A stretch of DNA of 19,147 bases from PSLL01 sp964389705 (GTDB lineage Bacteria; Desulfobacterota_D; UBA1144; Nemesobacterales; CSP1-2), in NCBI GenBank assembly GCA_964389705.1, contig CAYMEO010000054.1:1-19147 (forward strand), written 5' to 3'. Each line of letters opens with the position of its first letter. Position 1 is the stretch's first letter. The notes under the pieces were generated by a model. The model saw only the letters and a list, made by a program, of their open reading frames with translations, made no database searches and was not told where the DNA came from. The position numbers and the translations under genes are program-made. Below are positions 1-7,019 of the stretch, piece by piece.

Positions 1-541
1 TGTATCTTTTGGCTATACTCACTACCAATCTTAGGTTCGCCTTTACAAACCTCTCTCTTAGCTCTTTTGCCCTTTCTGAATAGGCTCTCATATAGGCATT
101 GAGCCTGTTTATGCGCTTTGATAATGATTTTCCATTGCCGTTTTGATGGCCGTTTTTGCCCGAGGCTCTTTTGCCTTTTTCATTCCTTTCCTTTGAGAGC
201 CTATCAAGGATTGCTCTTATTTCTTTTGCCTTTGCCTCGCACTTCTTTATCTTTGCTGAAACTTCTATCTCCTCCTTGGATGTAAGAAGCGACTCGGCTC
301 CCATATCTTTAAAATAGACATAGAGGAGTCTGAACTGTTCATCTGGCACCCATTGGTCTTCTTCATCTTCCGTAGAGTCTAACTCCTTAGGTTCGAGTTC
401 GGCTCCAGACTCTACCATATTTAGTATTGGATCGTCTTCAATATCAAGAGGCATTAATGTTTCTCCATCCTCTTGAACAAACTCTCCAAGGTCGTTTACT
501 CCGGGGGTTGCTCCTTCAAATTCTATATCCTTTATCTCCAT
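1..541 (-). CDS. Sigma-70 family RNA polymerase sigma factor, N-terminal part (runs off the window)
   Basis: About 180 codons of a sigma factor, with the rest beyond position 1. An acidic N-terminus (about residues 1-68) is followed by a region 1.2-like segment (YFKDMGAESLLTSKEEIEVS), a Lys/Gly/Asn-rich linker with a basic helix, and at the window edge NLRLVVSIAKRY, the start of region 2.1 that binds core polymerase. This layout fits a primary or group 2 sigma factor (RpoD/RpoS-like) rather than an ECF factor. The ATG at 541-539 is chosen because in-frame stop codons lie just upstream. A GGAGG lies 14 nt upstream, longer than usual spacing. It is probably transcribed after the 57-residue ORF at 664-837, with a 122-nt gap that holds a repeat and a small hairpin (577-593). 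Which sigma group it belongs to cannot be told without regions 2-4. Confidence 0.88.
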   Translation of the reverse strand, partial: MEIKDIEFEGATPGVNDLGEFVQEDGETLMPLDIEDDPILNMVESGAELEPKELDSTEDEEDQWVPDEQFRLLYVYFKDMGAESLLTSKEEIEVSAKIKKCEAKAKEIRAILDRLSKERNEKGKRASGKNGHQNGNGKSLSKRINRLNAYMRAYSERAKELRERFVKANLRLVVSIAKRY

Positions 542-620
542 CTCTTATCTCTATTCCTCCGATTACCTCAAAGAATTTATGGCGTTTCCATAAGTACAGA
601 GAGCATATTTATAATAAATT

Positions 621-661
621 AAATTCTATTTACTCTACATTCATCTGATAAGCTGACGGGA
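621..661 (-). repeat. Copy A of a diverged repeat following a stop codon
   Basis: On the plus strand, positions 621-638 (AAATTCTATTTACTCTAC) match 951-968 at 17 of 18 bases. Both are followed, 16 or 18 bases later, by GACGGGA. Read on the minus strand, the element starts 2 nt after the stop codon of the 57-residue ORF, so it would lie in its 3' untranslated region and in the leader of the sigma factor gene. The middle is less conserved and only weakly self-complementary here. Confidence 0.5.
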
Positions 662-663
662 CG

Positions 664-837
664 CTATTTATTAAACAAAGCAAAATGGTTATTAAAAGAT
701 GAGAGAGCCTTCTCGGCCTTTTCCTGTGAAGGGTTTATAATCTTTTTTATGAACTTGTCTAAGAGAAATGGGAAAAACTCAAAGCCATTTGGGTAATCTA
801 CGCAAGTATTTTTTAAAACCTCCCTTCTCTTGGTCAT
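664..837 (-). CDS. Small basic protein of unknown function, 57 residues
   Basis: This ORF encodes 57 residues beginning MTKRREVLKNTCVDYPNGFE and ending HFALFNK. It has no recognised domain, signal peptide or convincing membrane segment. It is Lys-rich, with an aromatic stretch (FEFFPFLLDKF, about residues 19-29) followed by a charged helix-like part. The case for a real gene is its expression signals: a strong Shine-Dalgarno (AAGGAGG, within 844-850) close upstream of the ATG, and a near-consensus promoter at 865-893. It lies upstream of the sigma factor gene on the same strand and may share its transcript. A regulatory link to that sigma factor is only inference. It could also be a leader peptide. 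Confidence 0.6.
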   Translation of the reverse strand: MTKRREVLKNTCVDYPNGFEFFPFLLDKFIKKIINPSQEKAEKALSSFNNHFALFNK

Positions 838-864
838 GGCCTCCCTCCTTAAATATTTAGATTC

Positions 865-893
865 AATATACTATCGCCGAAAATGCCTGTCAA
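865..893 (-). promoter_or_regulatory. Near-consensus sigma-70 promoter for the 57-residue ORF and probably the sigma factor gene
   Basis: On the minus strand there is a consensus -35 TTGACA (893-888), a 17-nt spacer and the -10 TATATT (870-865, five of six). The predicted start is near 858, giving a leader of about 20 nt that includes the Shine-Dalgarno of the 57-residue ORF. It is the strongest promoter-like sequence in the window. Confidence 0.75.
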
Positions 894-898
894 GTGTC

Positions 899-916
899 TT
901 TTCGCATTTGCGAAAA
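899..916. promoter_or_regulatory. Perfect palindrome next to the -35 (operator-like)
   Basis: TTTTCGCATTTGCGAAAA is a perfect inverted repeat (7-bp arms, 4-nt centre) ending 5 bp upstream of the -35 TTGACA. That position suits a dimeric transcription factor. It has no following T-run on the minus strand, so it is less likely to be a terminator for the SPOR gene. The factor is unknown. Confidence 0.5.
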
Positions 917-950
917 ATTTATTTCCGTTATTTCTTGGGAAAAGTTGTAC

Positions 951-993
951 AAATTATATTTACTCTACGCACTCGCTAACAGCAGCGACGGGA
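951..993 (-). repeat. Copy B of the diverged repeat, downstream of the SPOR gene
   Basis: This is the second copy of the element at 621-661, in the same orientation and 330 bp away. Read on the minus strand it starts 25 nt after the SPOR stop codon. It contains TCGCT-GCTGTT-AGCGA, a possible 5-bp hairpin, and ends in the shared GTAGAGTAAATA block. It lies upstream of the palindrome and promoter at 865-916. Confidence 0.5.
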
Positions 994-1018
994 TTTAGAA
1001 CGGTTTTTTCAACTAAAT

Positions 1019-1585
1019 TTAATATCCCCTTAGTTCTTCTACAATGGCTTCCATATTCTCTTTTTTTTGAAAAAGGGAGGCAAAATCCCTGGCTTCTTCT
1101 TTTGTCTTGAATTTTCCCACTTTTATAAGGTTCCAAGCCTCTCCTCTCGAATTATAAATGGGAACAATATAAGCGTCGTACCCCTTTTCTTTCAATTCAT
1201 TTGCTACTCTTTGAGCCCTTTCTATCTCCTCAAATGCTGCAACCTGGATTGTGTATTTGTTGATCTCTACATTGGGTTGGTTCAGTGATTTTGATTCTTC
1301 CGGGCTCTCTAATAGCTTTGTAGCTGAGATTGTGATGCTCGGTTCATATTCCTTAGCCGGCTTTTTTTCATTTCCTTGAACCGCTGTCTCTGAGTTGCTA
1401 ATGTTGGCTTCTTTATTCTCGACAAAATGTATGTTTGTGCCTTTTATCTTCATGCCAACGAAGACACCGAGGATAAACGCAATGAGGATTGTTAAGAGAG
1501 ACCTGAACCTACGAGTGCCGCTTCTGTTGGGTTTTGTCAGTATTAGTTTGGGTTTTAATTCATTCGTGGTGCAATCACCTACCAT
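1019..1585 (-). CDS. SPOR-domain membrane protein
   Basis: This 188-residue protein has a short basic N-terminus, one transmembrane segment (about residues 29-45, LLTILIAFILGVFVG), a low-complexity periplasmic linker and a C-terminal SPOR domain (about residues 109-187, beginning YTIQVAAFEEIERAQRVANE). SPOR domains bind denuded peptidoglycan glycan strands at division sites, so a role in cell division or envelope remodelling is likely. The frame is open further upstream, but that part is antisense-free tRNA sequence (1596-1683), so I use the ATG at 1585-1583. This ATG is 10 nt behind the tRNA CCA end and has no clear Shine-Dalgarno. The gene is probably co-transcribed with the tRNA from the promoter at 1700-1728. 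Confidence 0.82.
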   Translation of the reverse strand: MVGDCTTNELKPKLILTKPNRSGTRRFRSLLTILIAFILGVFVGMKIKGTNIHFVENKEANISNSETAVQGNEKKPAKEYEPSITISATKLLESPEESKSLNQPNVEINKYTIQVAAFEEIERAQRVANELKEKGYDAYIVPIYNSRGEAWNLIKVGKFKTKEEARDFASLFQKKENMEAIVEELRGY

Positions 1586-1595
1586 TGAATATCCA

Positions 1596-1683
1596 TGGTG
1601 CCGAAGGGGGGATTTGAACCCCCACGAGCTTTCGCCCACTGGATCCTGAATCCAGCGCGTCTACCAAATTCCGCCACTTCGGC
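1596..1683 (-). tRNA. tRNA-Leu, anticodon CAG
   Basis: This is an 88-nt class II tRNA with encoded CCA. The acceptor arms GCCGAAG and CTTCGGC pair perfectly, the discriminator base is A, and CCA occupies 1598-1596. The anticodon arm is CTGGA-TTCAGGA-TCCAG, which places CAG in the anticodon position and reads CTG codons. The variable arm is long (TGGGCGAAAGCTCG), as expected for leucine, and the T loop reads TTCAAAT. The SPOR ATG follows only 10 nt after the CCA. Confidence 0.97.
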
Positions 1684-1699
1684 ATCCAGGTTTAAAAAA

Positions 1700-1728
1700 A
1701 GTCTAATATCGCCGTTATAGCTCGTCAA
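1700..1728 (-). promoter_or_regulatory. Promoter for tRNA-Leu and the SPOR gene
   Basis: On the minus strand: -35 TTGACG (1728-1723), 17-nt spacer, -10 TAGACT (1705-1700). The -10 ends 16 nt before the mature tRNA 5' end, so a short precursor leader is predicted. Confidence 0.55.
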
Positions 1729-1775
1729 ACCCGCCTTGTCGTGGTTTTTAAGGGTGATTCCTATATCGAATAAAG

Positions 1776-1799
1776 AGCCCATGTAGGATTATATGAGCT
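1776..1799 (-). terminator. Possible terminator of the aminotransferase gene
   Basis: On the minus strand AGCTCAT (1799-1793) and ATGGGCT (1782-1776) can form a 7-bp stem with one G-T pair and a 10-nt loop. It starts inside the aminotransferase stop codon and is followed by the moderately T-rich CTTTATTC. The T-run is weak. Confidence 0.3.
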
Positions 1800-2922
1800 A
1801 CTTATCCAAATCCCTTAGGGCTGAGAGAAATATGTCCACATTCTTGCGCCTACATGTCTCGCCCATAAGGCCGATTCTCCAGATTTTTCCCTTTGTATTT
1901 CCTAGTCCCCCGCCGACCTCAATGCCGTATTCGTCAAGGAGTTTCTTCCTCTTCTGAGCATCATTGAATCCACTGGGGAGTACTACCGAGGTTAACATCG
2001 GGAGTCTGTGTCCATCTCTGGCAAATAGTCTCCATCCCAACTCCATAATTCCGGATTTTAGGTAATCGCCCAGTATTTGATGGCGCTTAAACCTTTCTTC
2101 TAATCCCTCTTCGAGTATAAGTCTTAACCCCTCTCTTAAGGCAAAGAGCATAGAGATTGGAGCTGTGTGGTGATAAAACCTCTCTTCACCCCAGTATCTT
2201 TCAATCATATTTAGGTCTAAATACCAGCTCTGGACCTTTGATCTTTTTAAATGCATCACATGAACCGCTTTCTCACTTAGGGTAATTGGGGCAAGTCCTG
2301 GCGGAACACTCAGACACTTCTGAGTTCCGCTATAGCAGATATCAATTCCCCATTCATCCACATTTAATTCGCATCCCCCAAGGGATGTTACGGCATCTAC
2401 CAAAAAAAGTGTGTCTCTTCCCTTGAGGAATCTTCCTATCTCTTCAAGTGGCTGTTTTGCACCTGTGGAGGTCTCGGCATGGACTATAGCAAACACCTTT
2501 GCATCGGGATGTTTTTTTAGTGTATCAATTATTCGGTTCGGATCAATTATATCTCCCCACTCCCCATCAATCCGAATTACATTTGCTCCGCATCTTGAGG
2601 CAACGTCAGCCATCCTCTCCCCGAATGCCCCATTGATTCCAATTACCGCTTTATCTCCAACATCCAGTATATTGACAAATGACGTTTCCATTCCCGCGCT
2701 ACCCGTTCCAGAGATCGGAATCGTGAGCTTGTTTGCGGTCTTAAAAACGATCCTTAACATCACGCAGATTTCATCCATGATTTTCATAAATTCGTGATCT
2801 AGATGACCGAGTATGGGAGTTGCCAATGCCCTATAGACCCGGTAGTGGACATTGCTCGGTCCCGGCCCCATGAGAATCCGTTCAGGTGGTTTAAGTTCGT
2901 TAAACTGCGGTGTGATTTCCAT
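1798..2922 (-). CDS. Class V pyridoxal-phosphate aminotransferase (alanine/serine-glyoxylate type)
   Basis: This 374-residue protein has the usual length for the family. The N-terminal MGPGPSNVHYRV, the cofactor-binding loop SGTGSAGMET (about 71-80), VDAVTS with the ring-contacting Asp at about 176, and SGTQKCLSVPPGL with the Schiff-base Lys at about 202 are all present. GHRLPMLTSVVLP and the C-terminal small domain follow. It resembles alanine-glyoxylate, serine-pyruvate and PucG-like aminotransferases, which transfer an amino group to glyoxylate or pyruvate in the cytoplasm; the exact donor cannot be told. GGGAG lies about 6 nt before the ATG. It is divergent from the V4R-like gene, with its own promoter at 2953-2980. 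Confidence 0.9.
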   Translation of the reverse strand: MEITPQFNELKPPERILMGPGPSNVHYRVYRALATPILGHLDHEFMKIMDEICVMLRIVFKTANKLTIPISGTGSAGMETSFVNILDVGDKAVIGINGAFGERMADVASRCGANVIRIDGEWGDIIDPNRIIDTLKKHPDAKVFAIVHAETSTGAKQPLEEIGRFLKGRDTLFLVDAVTSLGGCELNVDEWGIDICYSGTQKCLSVPPGLAPITLSEKAVHVMHLKRSKVQSWYLDLNMIERYWGEERFYHHTAPISMLFALREGLRLILEEGLEERFKRHQILGDYLKSGIMELGWRLFARDGHRLPMLTSVVLPSGFNDAQKRKKLLDEYGIEVGGGLGNTKGKIWRIGLMGETCRRKNVDIFLSALRDLDK

Positions 2923-2952
2923 TTTAATCTCCCAGGATTTTTGTCAAAGAAG

Positions 2953-2980
2953 AATATAGATTAAATGAAATTTGTGTAAA
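2953..2980 (-). promoter_or_regulatory. Promoter for the aminotransferase gene
   Basis: On the minus strand: -35 TTTACA (2980-2975), 16-nt spacer, -10 TATATT (2958-2953). The predicted leader is about 25 nt and contains the GGGAG ribosome site. Confidence 0.6.
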
Positions 2981-2998
2981 AATCACCTAGTTAATCTA

Positions 2999-3028
2999 TT
3001 GACCAAACAGACATTACAGATGTATAAC
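2999..3028 (+). promoter_or_regulatory. Promoter for the V4R-like gene, very close to its start codon
   Basis: -35 TTGACC (2999-3004), 18-nt spacer, -10 TATAAC (3023-3028). The ATG at 3037 is only 8 nt past the -10, so the transcript would be leaderless or nearly so. The GAGG just before the ATG is too close to act as a normal Shine-Dalgarno. Confidence 0.55.
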
Positions 3029-3036
3029 TAGAGGTT

Positions 3037-3651
3037 ATGAACAGACAAATCAGTGGTAATGCCAAGGGTTCGATATTTATTCATATCAGAGATTATATAA
3101 TAAAGGTGTATGGCGTAGAAATTTGGGGAGAAATACTAAACCGTCTTTCTCAATCAGATAGGGATATATTTGGGGGGCAGCTTAATAAGCACGGCTGGTA
3201 TTCGGCTCCTGTCATAAATCGTCTAATTAACATTTATGATAATATGTTTGGAGATGGGGATTTTAAGTCCATAGTGCCGATTGTTGAATATATTGCCCAA
3301 CAAGACCTTGCCCCAGTTTTTGACATATTTGTCAATCTGAGTCCATTTTTTGTGCTGAGCAGTGCGCCCTCCCTGTGGAAAAGGTATTTCGATACAGGAG
3401 AGGTAAGGGTAGAGGTGGCAGACGAGGCTAATAGGCATTTTAGGCTCGTTCTTGAAGAGATTGCCGACGAAAACAGTGTTTCGGGTCGAGCAATCTGCAC
3501 GTATGCCAATCCTACATGGCTCAGAATCGCACTAATTATGGCTGGAGCAGAAACAGTAACTATGAGCCATGTCGAGTGCCGATACAAAAATGCCACCTCG
3601 TGTGTGCTTGATATATGGTGGAATAATATTACTCCAAAAGATCGTAAGTAA
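3037..3651 (+). CDS. TIGR02265/V4R-like protein
   Basis: This 204-residue soluble protein has no signal peptide. An N-terminal helix-rich part (SIFIHIRDYIIKVYGVEIW...) and a GWYSAPVINRLINIYDNMFGDGD segment lead into SPFFVLSSAPSLWKRYFDTGEVRVE (read in two parts), then a C-terminal half ending SHVECRYKNATSCVLDIWW. The HxxCR...G/A-x-x-x-C-x-F/L-x-I/V-x-W ending is typical of V4R domains and of the TIGR02265 family. V4R domains bind small hydrophobic molecules and often act as ligand sensors; what this one binds is unknown. The two Cys near the end (VEC, TSC) could be functional. It faces the M24 peptidase gene across an 11-bp convergent gap. The family call is from memory of the motif pattern. 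Confidence 0.6.
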   Translation: MNRQISGNAKGSIFIHIRDYIIKVYGVEIWGEILNRLSQSDRDIFGGQLNKHGWYSAPVINRLINIYDNMFGDGDFKSIVPIVEYIAQQDLAPVFDIFVNLSPFFVLSSAPSLWKRYFDTGEVRVEVADEANRHFRLVLEEIADENSVSGRAICTYANPTWLRIALIMAGAETVTMSHVECRYKNATSCVLDIWWNNITPKDRK

Positions 3652-3662
3652 ATGTATCAAAT

Positions 3663-4787
3663 TTAAATCCTGAATCTCTTCGGATATCTTGTGAGATTCA
3701 CACATCCACCCTTTTTTACAACCACAACGTCCTCTATTCTTACGCCGCCCAGCTTTTCATAGTAGAGTCCGGGTTCAACCGTGATTACATTTCCTTCTTC
3801 GAGAATAGTGTCCGTAGGACCCACCCTTGGAGGCTCATGAATTTCAAGTCCTAATCCATGCCCCGTTGAATGAATAAACCCCTGCTGCTTTCCCTCTATC
3901 ATGCCTGTCTTGAATCCGGATTTCTTAAAAAACTCTACTATTGCCCCATGGATGTCTTTTGCCTTTGCACCGTGCCTTATGAGACTAAGCCCAAGCCTTT
4001 GGCCTTTAAGAACCGTCTGATACATCTTCTCCAGCTCTTTGGACGGCTTTCCTTTCACCACAGTTCTCGTCATGTCTCCAAAATAACCACTTTCCTGAGA
4101 CCTGGGAAATATGTCAATTACAATCGGCTGACCTGCAAAAAGAGGCCCTTCTCCTCTATGATGGGGCATAGAAGAATGGATTCCGCAGGCAACTATTGTG
4201 TTCGAAGCGGTGCAGCCAAGCCTTGAGAGCTCCGAGTTTACCTCGCCCTTTATCATCTCAGATGTGAGAAGAGAACCGTTTAAGAATAGTTTTCCATCTC
4301 TAATCTTAGATGAGGCAATCATCTGAATGGCACGATCCATTGCCATTTCAGTTCTTCTAAGGGAATCGGATATAAACCTTACCTCTTCTGGGGTTTTTTT
4401 CATTCTTTCTTCAAAGAAGAGCCCTTCCTTATAACGAATTCTGTATCCGAGCCTTCTCAGTTTATCGGCGTATTTTATGGGAAAGTCTTCGGGAACAAGC
4501 ACACTTTTTATTCCACGTTCTTTAAAAACGAGGTCTACAATATGAGTGAACCCTGCTTGTTTGCGCTTTCTAGACGGGAGTTTTTTTCTATACTCTGAAA
4601 GGGAGAGAATCTCGTCCACATCCGATTCCTCTTTTCCTCTATCCAACTCAAGGTCACTGAGAATAATCGTTTTTTTGTCTCTATGCTCAATAAAGATAAT
4701 AGGATCTGGAGCAAAAAACCTCGTTCTATAGAGCAGGTCTGCGCTACTTTCGGTTGAGGCGATTATAAGCAGGGCATCGTGTTTCAT
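3663..4787 (-). CDS. M24 family metallopeptidase (Xaa-Pro aminopeptidase-like)
   Basis: This 374-residue protein has a creatinase-like N-terminal domain (about 1-125) and a C-terminal pita-bread catalytic domain. All five metal ligands are visible: Asp225 in IDIFPR, Asp238 in GDMTRTVV, His310 in HSTGHGLGLEIHE, Glu338 in VEPGLYY and Glu352 in RIEDVVVV. The HE at 317-318 is the usual substrate-site His. Family members remove the N-terminal residue before proline in the cytoplasm, using two metal ions; prolidase activity on dipeptides is also possible. The ATG at 4787 has no obvious Shine-Dalgarno, but the promoter at 4817-4846 supports a short leader. Confidence 0.9.
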   Translation of the reverse strand: MKHDALLIIASTESSADLLYRTRFFAPDPIIFIEHRDKKTIILSDLELDRGKEESDVDEILSLSEYRKKLPSRKRKQAGFTHIVDLVFKERGIKSVLVPEDFPIKYADKLRRLGYRIRYKEGLFFEERMKKTPEEVRFISDSLRRTEMAMDRAIQMIASSKIRDGKLFLNGSLLTSEMIKGEVNSELSRLGCTASNTIVACGIHSSMPHHRGEGPLFAGQPIVIDIFPRSQESGYFGDMTRTVVKGKPSKELEKMYQTVLKGQRLGLSLIRHGAKAKDIHGAIVEFFKKSGFKTGMIEGKQQGFIHSTGHGLGLEIHEPPRVGPTDTILEEGNVITVEPGLYYEKLGGVRIEDVVVVKKGGCVNLTRYPKRFRI

Positions 4788-4816
4788 AAGAGAACTATAC
4801 CATAGTAGTTGGTTTT

Positions 4817-4846
4817 ATATAAAAAGAGGTTCGTTACAAATGTCAA
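4817..4846 (-). promoter_or_regulatory. Promoter for the M24 peptidase gene
   Basis: On the minus strand: consensus -35 TTGACA (4846-4841), then 17 nt to TTTATA or 18 nt to TTATAT (4823-4817). The predicted leader is about 20-25 nt and carries no Shine-Dalgarno. Confidence 0.55.
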
Positions 4847-4940
4847 AAACTGGTTGCCACAGATTATAAATATCACCCAGCTAAGTGTTGACTGCAAATT
4901 CTTATGCGTAACACTGTATCTCTTAGGTATACTGGTTTTT

Positions 4941-6899
4941 ATGTCATACACAGATGGGAGAAAAAGGGTTGTCATAGAAAGAGTAACCCCTGAAATCGAC
5001 TGTGGTCGTTTTCCCATAAAGAGAGTCGTTGGGGAAAGGGTTTTGGTTGAGGCCACTATATTTGCTGATGGCCATGATTCGGTTTCAGCTAGGCTTCTTT
5101 ACAAAAAGAATGGAAAGGGGCAATGGAAAGAGGTTCAGATGACGTTCGTTGAAAACGACAGATGGAGAGGGGAGTTTATTGTTGATGAGATTGGAGTCTA
5201 TCTCTATACAATTGAAGGATGGGTTGATCATTTTAAGACATGGCAAAACAATATCAAAAAGAAGTTCGATGCAGGTCAGGACATCGAGATTGATATGCTT
5301 ACGGGGGTAGGGTATGTGGAGCGGGCTTTAAAGAAGGCTTCGGAAACTGACAGGAGGAAACTCACAGATATTGGCAATTCATTAAGAGGAGATACAGAGG
5401 AAGCAATTTCTGTTGCCCTGAGCGATGAACTGATCAAATTGATAAATAAATATACCGATATGAGATTTGCCACGAATTATGGAAAGGTACTGCGCGTTAT
5501 AGTGGATCGAGAGAAAGCCATCTTTAGCGCGTGGTATGAGCGGTTTCCAAGGTCGTGCTCTCCAGAGCCCGGCAGACACGGAACATTCAAGGATTGTGAG
5601 GGGATCCTTCCGGAGATAGCGAGAATGGGGTTTGATGTCTTATACTTACCTCCTATTCATCCGATTGGAAAGACAAACCGCAAGGGTAAGAATAACTCAC
5701 CGATTGCACAGCCAGATGATGAAGGCAGTCCCTGGGCTATAGGCTCGGATGAGGGCGGACATAAGGCAATTCATCCTAAACTTGGAACCATTGAGGATTT
5801 TGAGAGTTTAGTGAGAAGGGCAAAGGATTATGGAATAGAGATTGCCCTGGACCTTGCATTTCAGTGTTCTCCTGATCACCCCTATGTTAAAGAGCATCCA
5901 CAATGGTTTAAATGGCGCCCTGACGGAACGGTTCAGTATGCTGAGAATCCCCCTAAGAGGTATGAGGATATATTCCCACTGAACTTTGAGACAACCAAGT
6001 GGCAGGAGCTGTGGGAGGAACTAAAGAGCGTGGTGGTTTTCTGGATTGAAAAGGGCATTCGGATATTTAGGGTTGATAATCCCCATACAAAGCCATTTCA
6101 TTTTTGGGAATGGCTCATAAATGAAATTAAGAGGGATTATCCCGATGTCATTTTCCTCTCCGAGGCATTTACAAGGCCAAGTGTTATGTATTACCTGGCT
6201 AAACTCGGGTTTACTCAGTCATACACCTACTTTGCATGGAGGAATACAAAGAAGGAGTTTATGGATTATCTTACTGAGCTTACCCAAACAGAGGTTAGGG
6301 AATACTTTAGACCCAACTTCTGGCCTAATACCCCGGATATCCTTGCAGGACCCCTTCAGAATGGGGGGAGGCATGTATTTATGATGAGGCTTATACTTGC
6401 ATCAACGCTTTCATCTAATTACGGCATATACGGACCTGCGTTTGAATTGTGCATTAACGAAGCGGTGCCGGGTAAGGAGGAATATGCCAACTCGGAAAAA
6501 TATGAGATAAAGAACTGGGATTGGAACAGCCAGGGGAATCTAAAGGACTTCATAGAGAGGGTCAATAGGATAAGAAAAGAAAACCCAGCGCTTCAGACCA
6601 CATGGAATCTTAGGTTTTGTGAAGTAGACAATGATTACCTGCTATTTTATGGAAAATGGACCGAAGACCTATCAAACATAATACTCGTTGTGGTGAATCT
6701 CGATACGGTTTACAAACAGTCGGGCTGGGTAAAGGTTCCTATAGGGGAATTGGGAATAGATTCTAATCGGTCGTATGTCGTTCATGATCTACTGAGTGAT
6801 GAGAAATACGTCTGGTATGGAGAGAGAAATTACGTAGAGCTTAATCCCTATAAGATTCCTGCCCATATTTTGAGGGTTGAAAATGGAAACGGATTTTGA
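4941..6899 (+). CDS. glgE: Alpha-1,4-glucan:maltose-1-phosphate maltosyltransferase (GlgE)
   Basis: GlgE adds maltosyl units from maltose-1-phosphate to the non-reducing end of alpha-1,4-glucan, releasing phosphate. The protein is 652 residues, normal for GH13_3. The N-terminal beta-sandwich starts VVIERVTPEIDCGRFPIKRV, the family's usual beginning. The nucleophile is Asp379 (IFRVDNPHTKP), the acid/base Glu408 (LSEAFTRP), and Asp466 lies in NFWPNTPDIL. LYLPPIHPIG and SSNYGIYGPAFELCINEA are also typical. The frame is open back to 4809, but the ATG at 4941 fits the family start; the extra 44 codons are hydrophobic and resemble nothing. There is no clear Shine-Dalgarno. A -10-like TATACT (4928-4933) lies 7 nt before this ATG without a good -35. 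It is first of the GlgE cluster, 120 bp before the next gene. Confidence 0.96.
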   Translation: MSYTDGRKRVVIERVTPEIDCGRFPIKRVVGERVLVEATIFADGHDSVSARLLYKKNGKGQWKEVQMTFVENDRWRGEFIVDEIGVYLYTIEGWVDHFKTWQNNIKKKFDAGQDIEIDMLTGVGYVERALKKASETDRRKLTDIGNSLRGDTEEAISVALSDELIKLINKYTDMRFATNYGKVLRVIVDREKAIFSAWYERFPRSCSPEPGRHGTFKDCEGILPEIARMGFDVLYLPPIHPIGKTNRKGKNNSPIAQPDDEGSPWAIGSDEGGHKAIHPKLGTIEDFESLVRRAKDYGIEIALDLAFQCSPDHPYVKEHPQWFKWRPDGTVQYAENPPKRYEDIFPLNFETTKWQELWEELKSVVVFWIEKGIRIFRVDNPHTKPFHFWEWLINEIKRDYPDVIFLSEAFTRPSVMYYLAKLGFTQSYTYFAWRNTKKEFMDYLTELTQTEVREYFRPNFWPNTPDILAGPLQNGGRHVFMMRLILASTLSSNYGIYGPAFELCINEAVPGKEEYANSEKYEIKNWDWNSQGNLKDFIERVNRIRKENPALQTTWNLRFCEVDNDYLLFYGKWTEDLSNIILVVVNLDTVYKQSGWVKVPIGELGIDSNRSYVVHDLLSDEKYVWYGERNYVELNPYKIPAHILRVENGNGF

Positions 6900-6990
6900 C
6901 TATTTTATGTGATAGAATTTAATAAAGTATTAGATGTTGATACTGCCTGAACCTTCTCCTCTTCAATTGGAGGGATATCCATAGATAAAT

Positions 6991-7009
6991 TCCTTGTTGG
7001 GTCAAGGAG
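6991..7009 (+). promoter_or_regulatory. Hairpin overlapping the ribosome site of the TreS-maltokinase gene
   Basis: TCCTTG (6991-6996) can pair with CAAGGA (7003-7008) over a 6-nt loop. The right arm covers most of the Shine-Dalgarno AAGGAG (7004-7009), which lies 10 nt before the ATG at 7020. If it forms, it would reduce translation of this gene relative to glgE. The rest of the 120-bp gap (6900-7019) shows no clear terminator or promoter. Confidence 0.35.
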
Positions 7010-7019
7010 ACACAGTCCG

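Noticed and set aside
1586..1639. Upstream start for the SPOR protein
   Set aside because: The added codons lie inside the mature tRNA-Leu sequence.
4809..4940. 44 extra codons at the start of glgE
   Set aside because: They are hydrophobic and unlike the family, and the ATG at 4941 gives the usual GlgE N-terminus. The stretch more likely holds the divergent control region.
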